Source: Sphingobium sp. HWE2-09 (lineage in GTDB: Bacteria > Pseudomonadota > Alphaproteobacteria > Sphingomonadales > Sphingomonadaceae). From it: DNA of 64,000 nucleotides. Position 1 is the first letter of the stretch; each line of letters starts with the position of its first letter. Location: NCBI RefSeq assembly GCF_035989265.1, contig NZ_JAYKZX010000001.1, forward strand, positions 818,501 through 882,500, in the 5' to 3' direction. The position numbers and the translations under genes are program-made. Below, one piece after another: positions 61,886 to 64,000 of this stretch. Below the pieces are notes generated by a model, which saw only the letters and a program-made list of their open reading frames with translations, searched no databases and was not told where the DNA came from.

Positions 61886-62788
61886 ATGCTGGATTTTAGC
61901 GGTCGGACGGCCTTCGTCACCGGGGGCGGCAATGGCATTGGCTTGGGCTTGGTGCGCGCCTTGCTGGCGCAGGGGTGCAAGGTCGCCATCGCCGACATTC
62001 GTCAGGACGCGATCGACGCGGCGCTCAAGACGCTCGACAATCAGGACGTGGTTGGTGTCCAACTCGATGTCGCATCCCGCACTGGTTTTGCTGAGGCGGC
62101 CGATCGGGTGGAGGCGGCGCTGGGGCCGGTCAGCCTGGTCTTCAACAATGCCGGCATCAACATCTTCCAGACGATCGACGAGTTCAGTTACGACGATTGG
62201 GACTGGGTGATGGGTGTCAATTTGCACGGGGTCATCAATGGTGTGATGACCTTCGCCCCGCGGATGAAGGCGCTGGGGCAGGGCGGCCATATCGTCAATA
62301 CGGCGTCGATGGCGAGTTTTCTGTGCGGTCCGGCGCCCGGCATCTACAACACCACCAAATTTGCGGTGCGGGGGTTGAGCGAATCCCTGCGCTACAGTCT
62401 GGCGCCCCATGGCATCGGCGTATCGGTGCTGTGTCCCGGTCTGGTAAAAAGCCACATCTTCGCCAGCGACGAAATCCGGCCTGCTGCCTTGAGCGCGGGG
62501 GCGAAGCCGGTGGACAGCGCCGCGGTCGATCGACTGGCGCAATTGCACCAGTTCGGTATGGAGCCTGATGTGATCGCTGCGCGCACGTTGGAAGCGATGC
62601 AGGAAAACCGCTTCCATATCTTTCCCCATCCCGAATTTCGCGATGAGCTGGCGACGATCTTCGATGAGGTGCTGGCCGATTTCCGCGATTATCCGCAGGA
62701 CGCCGGTTTCGACCAGCGCACCGGTTTTGAAAAGATGCGCCGCGACAATTATGCCGCGGCGCGCCGTGCGTCCCGCGAACGGGCTTAG
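61886..62788 (+). CDS. LigD-type C-alpha dehydrogenase (SDR), stop formed at a mobile-element end
   Basis: A 300-residue SDR of the same group as 47836: FVTGGGNGIGLGLVRALL, NNAGINIFQTI, SYDDWDWVMGVNLHGVINGVMTFAPRM, Tyr-Lys in GIYNTTKFAVRGLSES, and C-terminal NRFHIFPHPEFRDELATIFDEVLADF. AGGAGAGTGGG precedes the ATG. It probably oxidises the benzylic alcohol of a lignin dimer. The TAG stop consists of the TA and first G at the left end of the inserted element, so the original C-terminus may have been longer than ASRERA. The body of the enzyme is complete. Confidence 0.87.
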   Translation: MLDFSGRTAFVTGGGNGIGLGLVRALLAQGCKVAIADIRQDAIDAALKTLDNQDVVGVQLDVASRTGFAEAADRVEAALGPVSLVFNNAGINIFQTIDEFSYDDWDWVMGVNLHGVINGVMTFAPRMKALGQGGHIVNTASMASFLCGPAPGIYNTTKFAVRGLSESLRYSLAPHGIGVSVLCPGLVKSHIFASDEIRPAALSAGAKPVDSAAVDRLAQLHQFGMEPDVIAARTLEAMQENRFHIFPHPEFRDELATIFDEVLADFRDYPQDAGFDQRTGFEKMRRDNYAAARRASRERA

Positions 62789-63071
62789 GGTGCAGACCCA
62801 TAAATTACGAGGTCGAGATGGAGACGAAAATGGCCGGTGGGAGGGAGAGCGCGCCGCGAGATAGCGGGGCTATCTTGCAAGCGTTCGACCGCGCCACCGG
62901 CCATTTTCGTCCCACCCCCTCCTTAACGAAAGAATTGGGGGGCAGGATTGTCCGGGCGCTGTGGCACGTCGAAGCTCTCGACCGGGCAATTTTGCCCGCT
63001 CTTCGCGCTTCTCCTCCCACAGCATTCCGGGCAATTCTGTCTTGATCCTCGTAATTTATGGGTCTGCACCC
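62788..63071. mobile_element. MITE-like element with perfect terminal inverted repeats
   Basis: A 284-bp segment bounded by TA on both sides. Including the TA, the ends at 62786-62812 and 63047-63073 are perfect 27-bp inverted repeats (beginning TAGGGTGCAGACCCATAAAT). A second perfect inverted repeat of 18 bp lies inside (62823-62840 with 62894-62911, ACGAAAATGGCCGG core), enclosing a GATAGC-GGG-GCTATC hairpin at 62850-62864. No transposase is encoded. TA duplication and size suggest a non-autonomous relative of IS630/mariner-type elements. Both flanking convergent genes take their TAG stop from its ends. Confidence 0.75.
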
Positions 63072-63643
63072 TAATGCGCGAACAGGTCGCCCTGCCGGGG
63101 AGGGGCCGCCCGGCGTGATGGCGCGGGGCTGCCGATCAGCACCCGCGCCCGACCTGTCAAGATATAGACCGCCTGTCGTTGCGCCCCGCGATTGAGATGA
63201 TCGACGCGATAGCCCTGATAATGGCGTTTGAGCAGGCCCGCCTTGACCAGTTCGGACGCCGCGCGGCTAAGATTGGTCTTGCCTGACGCGCGGACGCGAT
63301 TGCGCACTTCCTCCTGCACCAGCCTATCGTCGGATGCGGCGTCGCCTGAGAGCTTGGCGTCCCGGCGCAATTCGTCGCGCACCCGTTCCACCAATGCCAT
63401 GCGGCGCGGGTCGCGATGACCCATGGGCGTGAGCGCATCGCATAGCCAGTCGCGCAGCGGCATAAGCCCATTGTCCACCCGGACCAGCGGCCCGGCGCTG
63501 CCGTCCGGCCGCGCTACGTCGGCGATCAGCGTTAACAGCATGAAGGCGTAGCGTGGCCGCGAGCAGCAATGCGACAATTGGTCGAGCAACAGCGAAAGGT
63601 CGCTGCCGCCAGGCGTGCGGGAAGGAACGGGCATGGGAAACAT
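63071..63643 (-). CDS. Hypothetical protein with winged-helix-like C-terminal half
   Basis: A 190-residue protein from ATG 63643 (or 63634). Visible segments: LSLLLDQLSHCCSRPRYAFMLLTLIADVARPDG, LRDWLCDALTPMGHRDPRRMALVERVRDELRRD, and a likely DNA-binding part KTNLSRAASELVKAGLLKRHYQGYRVDHLNRGAQRQAVYIL. I do not know a named family. Its TAG stop lies in the right terminal repeat of the adjacent element, so the C-terminus may have been changed by insertion. A perfect 9-bp inverted repeat 70 bases upstream may be its operator. Confidence 0.65.
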   Translation of the reverse strand: MFPMPVPSRTPGGSDLSLLLDQLSHCCSRPRYAFMLLTLIADVARPDGSAGPLVRVDNGLMPLRDWLCDALTPMGHRDPRRMALVERVRDELRRDAKLSGDAASDDRLVQEEVRNRVRASGKTNLSRAASELVKAGLLKRHYQGYRVDHLNRGAQRQAVYILTGRARVLIGSPAPSRRAAPPRQGDLFAH

Positions 63644-63712
63644 ATCGTGAATCAAGCACAGTGTGAGTCGGATGTGAATCCACTTTCTTTCGGCCCTGTC
63701 AGTTTGTCGGCT

Positions 63713-63740
63713 GTGACACTTTACCCGCTGGCAAAGTGTC
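63713..63740. promoter_or_regulatory. Perfect 9-bp inverted repeat upstream of the hypothetical gene
   Basis: TGACACTTT (63713-63721) and AAAGTGTCA (63732-63740) are separated by 10 bases. The half-site spacing of about two helical turns fits an operator for a dimeric regulator, perhaps the winged-helix protein itself. Confidence 0.4.
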
Positions 63741-64000
63741 ATTGGGGAAACTTTGGTGTCGTGACGGGCCGCAAGATTGGTGATCGGGTTTGTGGACAGC
63801 GGGGCGGGGGGCTTTTGGAGGTGTCATATGGCCATGGCGATCGGGGCGCCTGGGGCGGGCGACTCTTGTCTTGGGAATGACCGAAGGCAAAGGGCTGTGC
63901 TTTATGGGGAAGCGCCAAGCCTCGACCAGGCCTGGCTATGCGTTCACACCCCATCGCAGGCCGCATGACATTTTTTTGAAAAAGCCGGTTGACCGACTCA
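63741..64000. other. Right-edge region without a supported gene
   Basis: Together with the upstream part from 63644 this makes about 350 bases with no frame that looks coding. Near the end, a T7 run followed by GAAAAA and then TTGACC at about 63990 suggests the -35 of a plus-strand gene beyond the window. Confidence 0.3.

Noticed and set aside
63643..63800. Plasmid replication origin with iterons upstream of the winged-helix protein
   Set aside because: Only one perfect inverted repeat and one loose third copy of AAAGTGTC-like sequence; no direct iteron array or parAB genes.

Overview
The window is GC-rich, gene-dense alphaproteobacterial DNA and reads as a sphingomonad (Sphingobium/Novosphingobium type). 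The evidence is four large TonB-dependent receptors without siderophore genes, LigF- and LigG-type glutathione S-transferases, a lignostilbene-type dioxygenase, LigD-type dehydrogenases, Tat and lipoprotein exporters, and REP-like palindromes of a kind common in this family. No tRNA, rRNA, CRISPR array or prophage is visible.

Layout. 1-6.7 kb: a DctB/DctD-like two-component pair (kinase cut by the left edge), a TonB receptor and an exported family-1 glycosidase. 6.8-10.6 kb: an orphan hybrid histidine kinase. 10.7-17.6 kb: a LysR regulator divergent from a leucine/isovalerate operon (liuA, liuB, liuD, MaoC hydratase, CitE-like lyase). 17.6-24.3 kb: an RND efflux operon preceded by a long leader. 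24.3-38.5 kb: hydroxycinnamoyl-CoA hydratase/lyase, a vanillyl-alcohol-oxidase-family flavoprotein with its cytochrome c, an NmrA-type reductase with a PQQ dehydrogenase, a stilbene-cleaving dioxygenase, and a TonB receptor with an aldehyde dehydrogenase. 38.6-48.7 kb: ligF-ligG-aldehyde dehydrogenase-CmcJ-like oxygenase, divergent from a Nu-class GST and a hotdog thioesterase, then a beta-keto-acid cleavage enzyme with two LigD-type dehydrogenases. 49-62.8 kb: a minus-strand operon (TonB receptor, two paired GSTs, acyl-CoA ligase, PQQ dehydrogenase, amidohydrolase), a MarR regulator, two MFS transporters and a third LigD-type dehydrogenase. 62.8-63.1 kb: a small TIR-bounded element and then a hypothetical gene.

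How the genes work together (inference from known lignin-monomer and dimer pathways). LigD-type dehydrogenases oxidise the alpha-carbinol of beta-O-4 dimers. LigF (beta-S) and possibly the paired GSTs (BaeAB-like, beta-R) split the ether with glutathione. LigG and the Nu-class GST remove glutathione to give a hydroxypropiophenone. PQQ and aldehyde dehydrogenases could oxidise its side chain to an aroylacetate, which the beta-keto-acid cleavage enzyme and the thioesterase could turn into vanillate-type acids. The stilbene dioxygenase, the flavoprotein hydroxylase and FerB-type lyase would feed other lignin-derived skeletons into the same aldehydes and acids.

Two sets of repeated promoter elements suggest two local regulons: a MarR-type 21-bp inverted repeat at five sites, and a TAACGNNCGTTA palindrome set at a fixed place against the -10 of four promoters. 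Three genes look broken (two single-base homopolymer frameshifts and one in-frame TAG). The two homopolymer cases could be sequencing errors.
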